In this document: piece by piece, positions 52,170-61,383 of the stretch
Layout of the letters: each line of letters begins with the position of its first letter
How positions within the stretch are numbered: position 1 is the first letter of the stretch
Assembly: GCF_900106795.1 (NCBI RefSeq)
Contig: NZ_FNNS01000015.1
Location: 1 to 64,000 of the forward strand
From: Aequorivita viscosa
GTDB lineage: Bacteria; Bacteroidota; Bacteroidia; Flavobacteriales; Flavobacteriaceae
Direction: 5' to 3'
DNA: 64,000 nt
Translations under genes and position numbers: made by a program
The notes under the pieces: model-generated
The model's input: only the letters and a program-made list of their open reading frames with translations
Told to the model about the DNA's origin: nothing
Database searches by the model: none

Positions 52170-55100
52170 ATGGTTTTATAAAACACATCAATTTCTTCAG
52201 AAGAATAAAATCGGGACGGCACTTGTCTTTCTTTTGTTGCTCTCGGGATTGGTGTTTCTTGTTACCAAAACCCGTTTTGAAGAAGACATTTCAAAGTTAA
52301 TTCCTATAAATGGCGAGTCGCAGAACCTTCAAAAAGTACTTAAAACAGTCAATTTTACCGATAAAATTATTGTTACGATTCGAAGGAATGATTCTGTTGA
52401 TGTTACCGAACTTACGCAATATGCAACTGAGTTTATCGACAGTCTTGAGACTCATTCATCACAATACATCAAGAATATCCGCGGAAAAGTAGATGATGAC
52501 GATTTACTTAGAACAATGGATTTTGTTTATGAAAATCTGCCGTTGTTTTTAGATAAAGCAGATTATAAAACTATCGCCAATAAGCTTGAAAAAGATAGTG
52601 TTTCCGCGTTAACCGAAGCGAATTACAAAACCCTTATTTCGCCTTCTGGAATTGTTTCAAAAGATGTTATTCTCAAAGATCCGCTCGGGCTTTCTTTTAT
52701 CGCTTTAAAGAAACTGAGACAGCTCGGTGTTGCAGACGAATTTGTTTTGAAAGATGGCTTTCTAGTAAGTAAGGATGAAAATAACCTGCTACTTTTTATC
52801 ACTCCAAAATTCGCGAGTAGTGAGACTTCTGAAAACAGCAAGTTTGCTGAAGATTTGTACTCGCTACAAAACACCTTAAATCAAAAATATTCGGGGCAAG
52901 TAAAGAGCGAATATTTTGGTGCAGCCTTAATTGCAGTCGCCAATGCACAACAGATAAAAAGTGATATTCAATTTACCGTAGGCATTGCGTTTACCGTGCT
53001 TATTTTAGTTTTCATGCTTTTCTACCGTAAGGTATATGTGCCTATAATCCTTTTTGTTCCTACACTTTTTGGAGGGCTATTAGCAGTTTCATTATTATAT
53101 TTATTACGAGATAATATTTCGGCTATATCACTCGGAATTGGTTCTGTTTTATTGGGTGTAACCTTAGATTATTCGCTTCATATTTTAACGCACATCCGAA
53201 ACAACGAAACGGTTGAAAGTCTATATAAAGATGTTGCAGAACCAATTTTAATGAGCAGCTTAACTACGGCCCTCGCATTTTTATGTCTTCTGTTTTTAGA
53301 CTCTCAAGCCTTGCAGGACTTAGGTGTTTTTGCCGCTATAAGTGTTTTGGGAGCTTCGGTTTTTGCACTGCTGTTTATCCCTTTAGTGTATAAAAATCCG
53401 CTTTCACCAAAACAACAAATTAATGTTCTGGATAGAGTAGCAGATTATCCTTTTCATAAAAATAAATGGTTGCTTATCGGGCTGGGAGCTGCCTTAATCG
53501 TCAGTTTCTTCACTTTTAATAAAGTTGAATTCAACAAAGATATTTCAAAACTGAATTACGAGTCAGAGGAAATAAAAGCAGCGATGCAACATTTGGATGA
53601 ATTGACCGATATTTCTTCAAAATCTGTCTATTTGGCAACGTATGGCAAATCTGTTGAAAGCACGCTTCAACTCAATGATTCCATTTACAAAACCTTAGAA
53701 CTTCTTGAAGAAGAAGGAAAAATAAGCAGTTTTAGTTCTATTGGAGCTTTAGTGCAATCACAGCGCGACCAACGAGATAAAATTGCCGAGTGGCAACAAT
53801 TCTGGAGCAAATCTCGAAAAGACAGCACCGAAAATAATTTGATTAGAAGTGGCGAGCAATTAGGCTTTAAACCGTCAACTTTTAATAGGTTTTATGCTTT
53901 TCTGAATACAGATTTCCAAACTTTGAAACCAGAAGATTATCAGCAGATTCCTTCTGTAATTTTAGAAGACTACATTAAAACTGAAGCCGATTTTACTACA
54001 ATTACAACCCTTGTAAAACTCAATGACGAAAATGATTTAGGCATAAAAAACATCTTTAATGAAACTCCCAACACCCTAGTTATTGACCGACAGGAAATGA
54101 ACGAAACCTTTTTGGGAAATCTCAAAAACGATTTCAATAGTCTCATTGGTTATTGTTTGTTAGCGGTTTTATTGATACTGTTTCTTTTCTTCAGAAGTCT
54201 TTCGCTCACTATCGTTACTGCAACGCCCATATTTTTAACCTGGTTTTTAACGCTAGGAATAATGGGACTTTTCAATATTCAATTTAATATATTCAATATA
54301 ATTATTTCCACCTTCATCTTTGGCTTGGGTATCGATTACAGCATTTTTATGACCAAAGGATTGCTCAAAGAACTTCGCACTGGCGAAAAGGTAATGGTGA
54401 CAAATAAAACATCGATAATGCTTTCGGTATTAACCACAATATTAGGTGTTGGCGTTTTGGTTTTTGCGAAACATCCCGCTTTATATTCAATTTCTATAGT
54501 TTCGATAATCGGAATATTTTCAGCAATGTTTACGGCTTTTACAGTGCAACCATTGCTTTTTAAATTATTTATCGGGAGTTCAAAAAAACGCCCCATAACC
54601 CCGAGAATGTTTGTACATTCTGTATTGTCATTCAGCTATTTTGGGCTTGGCGGAATCTGCCTGTCTATTTACAGCGTTACACTTATGCCAATTTTGCCGT
54701 TTAGTAAGAAAATGAAGATGGGATGGTTTCATATCGTAATTGCAAAATTCTTTAAATCGGTGCTTTATACCAATCCGTTTGTCAAGAAAAAAGTCATAAA
54801 TAGGGCAGGGGAACACTTCTCGAAACCGGCGGTAATAATTGCAAATCATACTTCATTCCTTGATATTGTTGCCGTTGGTATGTTACATCCAAAAATTTGC
54901 TTTTTGGTGAACGACTGGGTGTATAATTCGCCAATTTTCGGGAAAGCGGTGCAAAAAGCAGATTTCTATCCTGTTTCTAGCGGAATTGAAAACAGCTTGG
55001 AACCGCTTCAAAAGAAAATTGAACAAGGGTATTCTTTAATGGCTTTTCCTGAAGGAACCCGGAGTCACACCAATAAAATAAAGCGTTTCCACAAAGGCGC

Positions 55101-55860
55101 GTTTTACTTGGCAAATCAATTCAATCTGGATATTCTTCCAGTGCTAATTCACGGGAATAGCGAAGTAAACCCAAAGGGCAGTTTCATCATTAAAGATGGA
55201 AGTATATCCGTTATAATTTTACCACGAATAAAAGCAGAAGACAAGTCATTTGGAACAAACCATACGCAACAAGCAAAGAAAATAGGCGCCTATTTTAGAG
55301 ATGAGTTTTTGAATTTGCGAAATGAAATTGAAGACGAAACATACTTCCATCATATTGTTTTGGAAGAATACCGATATAAAGGCGATTCAATTTATAAAAC
55401 CGTCAAAAGGGATTTAATAGAAAATGCCGAAGTGTACTTCCAAGTAATACGTCAACTAGAAAAACGAGGAAGTATCGCACATATTTCGGAAGATTTTGGG
55501 CAACTCGATTTCCTTTTAACCCTCGATAGTCCCGATAGGAAAATCTATAGTTTAATTGAAGAGAGTGAAAGTAGAACAATCCTTCAAAATAGTTATATAA
55601 CGCATAAGTACGAAAAGCTCTTTTTTAAGGCTTCGGTTTCAGAAATATTAAATTCAGATATTGAGATGCTGATTCTTTCTTCAGAAAAACATCTTGCCGA
55701 AATAATGAACCAATTGTCAGATCTTTCTGTTCAAACTATTGTTTTGTTGAAACAGGCTTCACTTGCGGAGACTGAAAATATTATTACATTGGGCTTTCAA
55801 AGAATATATCAAAATTTGAATATTAGTATCTTTAAAAAATCGGGAAACAACGCAGAATGA
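52162..55860 (+). CDS. MMPL/RND-type exporter fused to PlsC-like acyltransferase and a C-terminal domain
   Basis: A 1232-residue fusion. Residues 1-780 are an MMPL (RND superfamily) transporter: a first helix, a large periplasmic loop, five helices with GVTLDYSLHILTH, a second loop and five more helices with GLGIDYSIFMTKG. Residues about 800-1020 are a lysophospholipid-type acyltransferase with NHTSFLD (HxxxxD, near 893) and FPEGTRS (near 962). The last 200 residues hold a further domain, possibly methyltransferase-like, which I cannot assign firmly. ATG 52162 is chosen over a TTG 24 bases upstream. One chain could acylate and export the pigment. Confidence 0.9.
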   Translation: MGKWFYKTHQFLQKNKIGTALVFLLLLSGLVFLVTKTRFEEDISKLIPINGESQNLQKVLKTVNFTDKIIVTIRRNDSVDVTELTQYATEFIDSLETHSSQYIKNIRGKVDDDDLLRTMDFVYENLPLFLDKADYKTIANKLEKDSVSALTEANYKTLISPSGIVSKDVILKDPLGLSFIALKKLRQLGVADEFVLKDGFLVSKDENNLLLFITPKFASSETSENSKFAEDLYSLQNTLNQKYSGQVKSEYFGAALIAVANAQQIKSDIQFTVGIAFTVLILVFMLFYRKVYVPIILFVPTLFGGLLAVSLLYLLRDNISAISLGIGSVLLGVTLDYSLHILTHIRNNETVESLYKDVAEPILMSSLTTALAFLCLLFLDSQALQDLGVFAAISVLGASVFALLFIPLVYKNPLSPKQQINVLDRVADYPFHKNKWLLIGLGAALIVSFFTFNKVEFNKDISKLNYESEEIKAAMQHLDELTDISSKSVYLATYGKSVESTLQLNDSIYKTLELLEEEGKISSFSSIGALVQSQRDQRDKIAEWQQFWSKSRKDSTENNLIRSGEQLGFKPSTFNRFYAFLNTDFQTLKPEDYQQIPSVILEDYIKTEADFTTITTLVKLNDENDLGIKNIFNETPNTLVIDRQEMNETFLGNLKNDFNSLIGYCLLAVLLILFLFFRSLSLTIVTATPIFLTWFLTLGIMGLFNIQFNIFNIIISTFIFGLGIDYSIFMTKGLLKELRTGEKVMVTNKTSIMLSVLTTILGVGVLVFAKHPALYSISIVSIIGIFSAMFTAFTVQPLLFKLFIGSSKKRPITPRMFVHSVLSFSYFGLGGICLSIYSVTLMPILPFSKKMKMGWFHIVIAKFFKSVLYTNPFVKKKVINRAGEHFSKPAVIIANHTSFLDIVAVGMLHPKICFLVNDWVYNSPIFGKAVQKADFYPVSSGIENSLEPLQKKIEQGYSLMAFPEGTRSHTNKIKRFHKGAFYLANQFNLDILPVLIHGNSEVNPKGSFIIKDGSISVIILPRIKAEDKSFGTNHTQQAKKIGAYFRDEFLNLRNEIEDETYFHHIVLEEYRYKGDSIYKTVKRDLIENAEVYFQVIRQLEKRGSIAHISEDFGQLDFLLTLDSPDRKIYSLIEESESRTILQNSYITHKYEKLFFKASVSEILNSDIEMLILSSEKHLAEIMNQLSDLSVQTIVLLKQASLAETENIITLGFQRIYQNLNISIFKKSGNNAE

Positions 55861-57395
55861 CAGAAAAATATGATGTAGTAATCGTTGGTAGTGGTCTTGG
55901 AGGACTAGTTTCGGCTATTATTCTTGCCAAAGAAGGCTATAGCGTATGTGTGCTCGAAAAGAACCAACAATTCGGCGGCAACCTACAAACTTTTGTGCGC
56001 GATAAAACCATTTTTGATACGGGAGTGCATTACATTGGTGGACTTTCGGAAGGCCAAAATCTATATCGATACTTTAAATATTTAGATATTCTGGATGACA
56101 TCACCCTTAAAAAAATGGATGAGGATGGTTTTGACAGAATCACCTTCGATAATGATCCAAAAGAATACAAACACGCTCAGGGATACGAAAACTTTAAAAA
56201 GACAATTCTAAACGAATTTCCAGAAGAAGAAAAAGCGCTAGATGCATATATCCAAAAAATGCAAGACACGTGTGGCTTTTTCCCGCTATACGGCTTAAAA
56301 CTTGGGAAACCTTATTATGAAAACACATCACTTTTTGAAGTTCGAGCAAAAGAATTTATAGATTCTATTACCGAAAACGAAAAGCTGCGAGCTGTTTTGG
56401 GAGGTAGTAATTTGCTCTATGCAGGAGAGGGTAACAGAACTCCTTTTTATATGCATGCGCTTTCGGTAAATTCGTATATAGAAAGCTCCTATCGCTGTGT
56501 GAATGGAGGGAGCCAGATTACGAAAGCCTTACTCGCAAGGTTCCGGGAACACGGCGGAAAAGCGTTTAAACGTCACGAAGTTGTTAAGTTTGAAACTGAA
56601 AACGGTTTGGTTGCTTCGGTGAAAACCGCCAATGGAAAAACCATACAGGGCAATATTTTTATATCAAACGTGGATCCTAAAATGACGTTGGATATGATTG
56701 GTAAAAACCATTTCAGAAAGTCGTATACAAGTCGTATCGAGAACATAGAAAGCACAATTGCAGCATTCAGTCTGTATCTTGTTTTAAAACCAAACAGCTT
56801 TAAATATTTAAATCATAATTATTACCATTTTAAAGATTACACTTCTATCTGGGACGTACATAATTACACCGAAGAAAGTTGGCCTGAAGCTTATATGGTT
56901 TCCATGGGAATAAAGAAAGGCGGTGATGAATATGGTGATAACATTACGGTTATGACCTATATGCGTTTTGAAGAAATGGAACCGTGGATAAACACTTTTA
57001 ATACTGCAGCAAATAAAAATGAACGCGGACAAACCTATGAGGAATTTAAAGCCTATAAAGCTCAAATAATTATAAAAGAATTAGAGAAGAAGTTTCCAAA
57101 TCTTCGCGAATCCATTGCAGCTGTATATTCGTCTACCCCTTTGTCTTATCGCGATTATATTGGATGTAACGAAGGTTCAATGTATGGTTATGTAAAGGAT
57201 GCAAACAATCCTTTAAAATCTTTTGTATCGCCTCGAACCAAAATTAAAAACTTGTATTTCACAGGGCAAAGTTTAAATATGCACGGCATTTTGGGTGTTA
57301 CCATCAGCGGCGTTGTAACGTGTTCCGAAATATTGGGCGGCGAATATTTATTGAATAAAATATTGGAAGCATCTAAACAAGAAAAAACCTCTTAA
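55857..57395 (+). CDS. Phytoene-desaturase-like FAD oxidoreductase (CrtI/CrtO family)
   Basis: A 512-residue flavoprotein. The N-terminal dinucleotide-binding fold is VVIVGSGLGGLVSAIILAKEGY, followed by VLEKNQQFGGNLQTF and DTGVHYIGG; the C-terminal FAD motif is NLYFTGQSLNMHGILGVTISG. The family desaturates, isomerises or oxidises polyene and carotenoid chains. In this locus it may oxidise or desaturate the aryl polyene chain or its end. It overlaps the MMPL gene by the ATGA junction and is followed 12 bases later by the cupin gene. Confidence 0.88.
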   Translation: MTEKYDVVIVGSGLGGLVSAIILAKEGYSVCVLEKNQQFGGNLQTFVRDKTIFDTGVHYIGGLSEGQNLYRYFKYLDILDDITLKKMDEDGFDRITFDNDPKEYKHAQGYENFKKTILNEFPEEEKALDAYIQKMQDTCGFFPLYGLKLGKPYYENTSLFEVRAKEFIDSITENEKLRAVLGGSNLLYAGEGNRTPFYMHALSVNSYIESSYRCVNGGSQITKALLARFREHGGKAFKRHEVVKFETENGLVASVKTANGKTIQGNIFISNVDPKMTLDMIGKNHFRKSYTSRIENIESTIAAFSLYLVLKPNSFKYLNHNYYHFKDYTSIWDVHNYTEESWPEAYMVSMGIKKGGDEYGDNITVMTYMRFEEMEPWINTFNTAANKNERGQTYEEFKAYKAQIIIKELEKKFPNLRESIAAVYSSTPLSYRDYIGCNEGSMYGYVKDANNPLKSFVSPRTKIKNLYFTGQSLNMHGILGVTISGVVTCSEILGGEYLLNKILEASKQEKTS

Positions 57396-57407
57396 CGTTT
57401 TTTAGAA

Positions 57408-58187
57408 ATGGGACATATCAAAACAATACCGGTTGAAAGGGTCCGAAATATTTCAAAAAAAGACTTTATTGAAAAATATTATAAACCACAGAAACCTGTT
57501 TTAATCGAAGGGTTAACACAAAACTGGGAGGCTTTTCAAAAATGGAATTTAGATTATATCCAGCAACATGCGGGCAATCAAATTGTACCACTTTACAACA
57601 ACAAACCTACCAAAGGGAAACAAAATTCTGCCGAACCAGCTACCGAAATGAAAATGGCAGATTATATTGAGCTTATTAAAACCAAGCCTACCGATTTGCG
57701 CATATTCTTTTACGACCTTAAAGTAAAACTGCCCGAACTTCTTCAAGATTTTGAATATCCAGATATTGGCTTGAAGTTTTTTAAACGACTGCCCGTCCTT
57801 TTCTTTGGTGGCGAAGGTTCTGAAGTGTTACCGCATTACGATATGGATCTTGCCGATTTGGTGCATTTTCATTTCCAAGGCACCAAAAGTGTAACTTTGT
57901 TCGCTCCAAATCAAACAAAGTACTTATATAAAATCCCCTTCGCTGTACACAACTTAGAAAGCATAGATTTAGACAATCCAGACTTTGGAAAACACCCTGC
58001 GCTTCAATATTTAGAAGGAATACAAGCCACAATGAAACACGGCGATGCACTCTATATGCCTAGTGGTTATTGGCACTATATAAAATATCTGGACGGTGGG
58101 TTTTCAATGACGCTTCGAGCCTTTCCAAGAAATTTTGGCCGGTTGGGGAATATGCTGTACAATGTGATTTTTTATGCGGCATTTTGA
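57408..58187 (+). CDS. Cupin-like (JmjC-type) Fe(II)/2-oxoglutarate hydroxylase, C-terminus frameshifted
   Basis: A 259-residue Cupin_8 protein of the family that hydroxylates with Fe(II) and 2-oxoglutarate. The iron ligands are H143 and D145 (PHYDMD) and H223 (GYWHYI); the start KTIPVERVRNISKKDF is typical. The frame stops at TGA 58185-58187. A shift of one base in the T6 tract at 58168-58173 opens a further 38 codons (to 58290) that look like the missing tail. The core is complete, so partial activity is possible. It could hydroxylate the pigment or be unrelated to it. Confidence 0.8.
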   Translation: MGHIKTIPVERVRNISKKDFIEKYYKPQKPVLIEGLTQNWEAFQKWNLDYIQQHAGNQIVPLYNNKPTKGKQNSAEPATEMKMADYIELIKTKPTDLRIFFYDLKVKLPELLQDFEYPDIGLKFFKRLPVLFFGGEGSEVLPHYDMDLADLVHFHFQGTKSVTLFAPNQTKYLYKIPFAVHNLESIDLDNPDFGKHPALQYLEGIQATMKHGDALYMPSGYWHYIKYLDGGFSMTLRAFPRNFGRLGNMLYNVIFYAAF

Positions 58188-58290
58188 AAATTTAATGCGT
58201 AAATCCTTCGGACAAAAATGGATCGATTATAAAGAAAATCTCACTTACACGAGAACCAACAAGCGTATTTCAAAGATGAGAAAAAACTAG
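58174..58290 (+). pseudogene. Displaced C-terminal tail of the cupin-like hydroxylase
   Basis: In the frame beginning at ATG 58174 the sequence reads MRHFENLMRKSFGQKWIDYK and on to TAG at 58288-58290. Its style (basic helix with QKWIDYK) fits the C-terminal helices of Cupin_8 proteins. Removing one T from the T6 tract at 58168-58173 joins it to the upstream gene to give a protein of about 293 residues. It ends one base before the start of the next gene, which also suggests that 58290 was the original gene end. Confidence 0.7.
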
Positions 58291-58291
58291 C

Positions 58292-59950
58292 ATGAAGGAT
58301 TTTTTAAAATATTTCGCATTTGTGGTTTTGTCAATTCTGCTGAGTTCTTGCGGAGTATCAAAATCTATAAAAAATCGGCCAGATGTTAGTGGCTACGATG
58401 CTTCAATTCCCGAAAAAGTAAAAATTAACGACTCTACTTTTGTAGCTGGGAATAATTTTTTTCTGAAGAACAAACAAGGTCAATGGGAGCTTTATGTTGA
58501 AGGTAATCCGTTGCAAATAGGCGAAATCACAGGAAGTCTTACCCAAGATGTAATGCAAAAGCAAGAGGCCATTTTTTTTAATAAAGTAGAAGAAATTGTG
58601 CCTTCAAAAATGCAGCAATATTTTCTAAGAAAGTTTTTGGCGTGGTACAACCGAAAAATGTACCAACACATTCCTGAAGAATATAAAGCTGAAATATATG
58701 GGCTGTCAAAATATTCAGCTTCAAATTTTAGTGAAATTGGCGAGCCGTATTTACGCTTACTCTATTTGCACGGCGCCCACGACATTGGTCACGCCTTGCA
58801 GGATTTAATGCTCGTTGGCTGCTCTTCTTTCGCAGTTTGGGGCGATAAAACGGAGGATAATGAGTTGCTCATTGCCAGAAACTTCGATTTTTATGCAGGT
58901 GATGATTTTGCCGAGGAAAAAATAATCGCATTCGTAAACCCTTCCGAAGGGCACAAGTTTATCTCGGTTACTTGGGGCGGAATGATAGGTGTGGTGTCAG
59001 GAATGAATGACCAAGGTTTAACGGTTACTATAAACGCTGGAAAATCTGAAATTCCGCTGGTTGCAAAAACTCCAATTTCAATTGTAACTCGCGAAATTCT
59101 CCAATACGCTTCAACTATTGATGAGGCTATAACCATTGCGAAAAAACGTGAAGTATTTGTTTCCGAAGCTATTTTTATAGGAAGCGCAAAGGAGAAAAAA
59201 GCAGCGATAATTGAGGTCGCACCTGATAATTTTGGCGTGTACAATGTTGAAAATACCGATGCGCTTATTTGTAGCAATCATTTTCAAAGTGAAGCCTATA
59301 AAAATGATACTCGAAATCTAAAATGGATTGCGGAAAGCCATTCGATGTACCGTTTTGAAAGAATGGAAGAATTGATTGCAGAAGAAGAAAAACTGAATGT
59401 TCCTGATGCTGTTGCCATCCTTCGGAATAAAAAAGGATTGGATAACAAGGAAATAGGTTTTGGAAATGAAAAAGCACTAAATCAACTTTTAGCACATCAC
59501 GGCATTGTTTTTAAACCCGAAAGCGGAAAAGTTTGGGTTTCTTCAAATCCGTATCAGTTAGGCGAGTTTGTGGAGTATGACTTAAATGAAGTTTTTAAAA
59601 ATAGAGATGGTAATCCGGCTATTGCTTCAGTTTCAAACACCCAAGGAAATATCCCTGAAGACGCTTTTATTCATTCAAAAAAATACACAGATTACGAAGA
59701 ATATCGAATTTTGGAACGTAAGGTTGAAAAAGCGATTTCAGAAAACGAATCTATTTCTCCTGAAACGATTTCAGCTTTGCAACAAAAAAACCCAGAGTAT
59801 TGGAAGGCTTATTATTTAACAGGAAAGTATTACTTTGGAAAAAATTATGATGCTGCGGCAAAACTAGCTTTTGAAAAAGCTTTAACCAAAGAAATCACAA
59901 CCGTTCCCGATAAAAAAAATATTGAGAAATACCTTCGGAAGCTGAAGTAA
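58292..59950 (+). CDS. Lipoprotein of the C45 / acyl-CoA:6-APA acyltransferase family (Ntn hydrolase)
   Basis: A 552-residue lipoprotein (lipobox LLSSC, C20). The central domain (about 150-420) matches the penicillin acyltransferase type Ntn hydrolases: LHGAHDIGHALQD, then LVGCSSFAVWGDKTEDNELLIARNFD with C177 as the nucleophile released by self-cleavage, and WGGMIGVVSGMNDQGLTVTINA. The last 100 residues are helical and TPR-like (WKAYYLTGKYYFGKNYDAAA). Members hydrolyse or form amide and ester bonds with acyl chains. Located at the membrane surface in this locus, it is one of the candidates for making or breaking the pigment ester. Confidence 0.85.
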   Translation: MKDFLKYFAFVVLSILLSSCGVSKSIKNRPDVSGYDASIPEKVKINDSTFVAGNNFFLKNKQGQWELYVEGNPLQIGEITGSLTQDVMQKQEAIFFNKVEEIVPSKMQQYFLRKFLAWYNRKMYQHIPEEYKAEIYGLSKYSASNFSEIGEPYLRLLYLHGAHDIGHALQDLMLVGCSSFAVWGDKTEDNELLIARNFDFYAGDDFAEEKIIAFVNPSEGHKFISVTWGGMIGVVSGMNDQGLTVTINAGKSEIPLVAKTPISIVTREILQYASTIDEAITIAKKREVFVSEAIFIGSAKEKKAAIIEVAPDNFGVYNVENTDALICSNHFQSEAYKNDTRNLKWIAESHSMYRFERMEELIAEEEKLNVPDAVAILRNKKGLDNKEIGFGNEKALNQLLAHHGIVFKPESGKVWVSSNPYQLGEFVEYDLNEVFKNRDGNPAIASVSNTQGNIPEDAFIHSKKYTDYEEYRILERKVEKAISENESISPETISALQQKNPEYWKAYYLTGKYYFGKNYDAAAKLAFEKALTKEITTVPDKKNIEKYLRKLK

Positions 59951-59975
59951 TAGAATTAAATAATTATCGAAATTA

Positions 59976-60016
59976 ACCTGCAAGGTGTTGCCGAGGCACG
60001 AGGTCTCCTTGTAGGT
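59976..60016. repeat. Palindromic intergenic repeat, CCTGCAAGG family, copy C
   Basis: ACCTGCAAGG (59976-59985) pairs with CCTTGTAGGT (60007-60016), one G-T wobble, around a 21-base spacer (TGTTGCCGAGGCACGAGGTCT) that itself contains GCC...GGC. It lies between the C45 protein gene and the ligase gene, 18 bases before the ligase start. Confidence 0.75.
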
Positions 60017-60034
60017 CTTGATGAAAAGCGAAAT

Positions 60035-61324
60035 ATGATTCCAAAAATAGAAAAAGCATCCAGAGAAGAAATTAAGGTCTTTCAAGAAGAAAAATTGAAA
60101 GAAACGCTTCAATATTTGAAAGAAAACTCTCCGTTTTACCAGCGCTTTTTCCAAGAAAACAATATTGATATTTCAACGATTTCTAGGATGGACGATCTTC
60201 ATAAAATTCCTGTAACCACGAAAGATCATCTGCAACAATTCAATGACGATTTTTTCTGTGTTCCACGAAGCGAAATAATTGATTACGTTACCACTTCTGG
60301 TACATTGGGTGATCCTGTGACGTTTGCACTATCAGACAAAGACCTAGATCGCTTGGCATACAACGAGGCTATTTCTTTTGAATGTGCAGGTGTTAAAAAG
60401 GAAGATGTTTTGCAATTAATGACCACCATAGATCGCAGGTTTATGGCTGGCTTGGCATATTTTTTAGGAGCCCGCAAATTGGGCGCAGGAATCATTCGCG
60501 TTGGATCTGGAATTCCAGAACTACAATGGGATTCCATTCTCAAGTTTAAACCTACATATTTAATTACTGTACCTTCATTTCTTTTAAAGTTAATAGAATC
60601 GGCACAGCAACGCGGTATCGACCCAAATAAATCTAGCCTTAAAGCTGCAATTTGCATCGGCGAACCCATTCGGGAGCAAGATTTTTCGTTGAATGTTTTG
60701 GCGAAAAAAATTAAAAAAGATTGGAACATTGAACTGTTTTCAACCTATGCTTCTACAGAAATGAGTACCGCTTTTAATGAGTGTGAATATCACCTTGGCG
60801 GTCATCATCACCCAGAGTTGATTATTGCTGAAATTTTGAATGAAAGCAATAAACCTGTTGCCGATGGTGAAGTTGGGGAGCTTACAATTACCACTTTGGG
60901 AGTTGAGGCAATGCCACTGCTTCGATTTAAAACCGGTGATATGGTTCAAGCGTACAATGATCCTTGTAATTGTGGTAGAAATACAATGCGCCTAGGCCCC
61001 GTGGTTGGTCGAAAAAAGCAAATGATAAAATACAAGGGGACAACGCTTTATCCGCCGGCGATGTACAATATTCTGAATGATTTTTCAGGAGTGGAAAACT
61101 ATGTTATTGAAATATTTCATAACGAATTGGGAACCGATGAAATATTGATAAAAATTGCTTCAGGAAATTGGTCGGAAGAATTTTTACTCGATATAAAAGA
61201 TCATTTTAGAGCAAAATTACGCGTGGCACCAAAAATAGAATTTGCTACTTCCGAAGAAATTCAAACACTTCGTTTTCCACCATTGAGTAGAAAGCCTGTT
61301 GATTTAATAGATCGACGTTCGTAG
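60035..61324 (+). CDS. Phenylacetate-CoA ligase-like adenylating enzyme
   Basis: A 429-residue member of the adenylate-forming superfamily close to phenylacetate-CoA ligase and coenzyme F390 synthetase. The phosphate-binding loop is TTSGTLGDPVTFAL near residue 87, the acceptor motif YASTEMSTAF near 240, and RFKTGDMVQAY plus CNCGRNTMRLG near 305-320 are typical. It should activate an aromatic acid with ATP and pass it to CoA or ACP. 4-Coumarate from the ammonia-lyase is the obvious substrate. It is the last gene that can be assigned to the pigment locus. Confidence 0.86.
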   Translation: MIPKIEKASREEIKVFQEEKLKETLQYLKENSPFYQRFFQENNIDISTISRMDDLHKIPVTTKDHLQQFNDDFFCVPRSEIIDYVTTSGTLGDPVTFALSDKDLDRLAYNEAISFECAGVKKEDVLQLMTTIDRRFMAGLAYFLGARKLGAGIIRVGSGIPELQWDSILKFKPTYLITVPSFLLKLIESAQQRGIDPNKSSLKAAICIGEPIREQDFSLNVLAKKIKKDWNIELFSTYASTEMSTAFNECEYHLGGHHHPELIIAEILNESNKPVADGEVGELTITTLGVEAMPLLRFKTGDMVQAYNDPCNCGRNTMRLGPVVGRKKQMIKYKGTTLYPPAMYNILNDFSGVENYVIEIFHNELGTDEILIKIASGNWSEEFLLDIKDHFRAKLRVAPKIEFATSEEIQTLRFPPLSRKPVDLIDRRS

Positions 61325-61383
61325 TTCGTGTTGTAAAATTGTAAAAAAACGGGACTCATTGTTCAACATAAAAAACTAATCTG

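Noticed and set aside
58292-59950. C45 family lipoprotein considered as a penicillin or beta-lactam synthesis enzyme
   Set aside because: No non-ribosomal peptide synthetase or isopenicillin N synthase is nearby; the family has many unrelated acyl substrates.
60283-60729. 148-codon open frame on the minus strand inside the ligase gene
   Set aside because: It is fully covered by the conserved phenylacetate-CoA-ligase-like frame and shows no family motifs.
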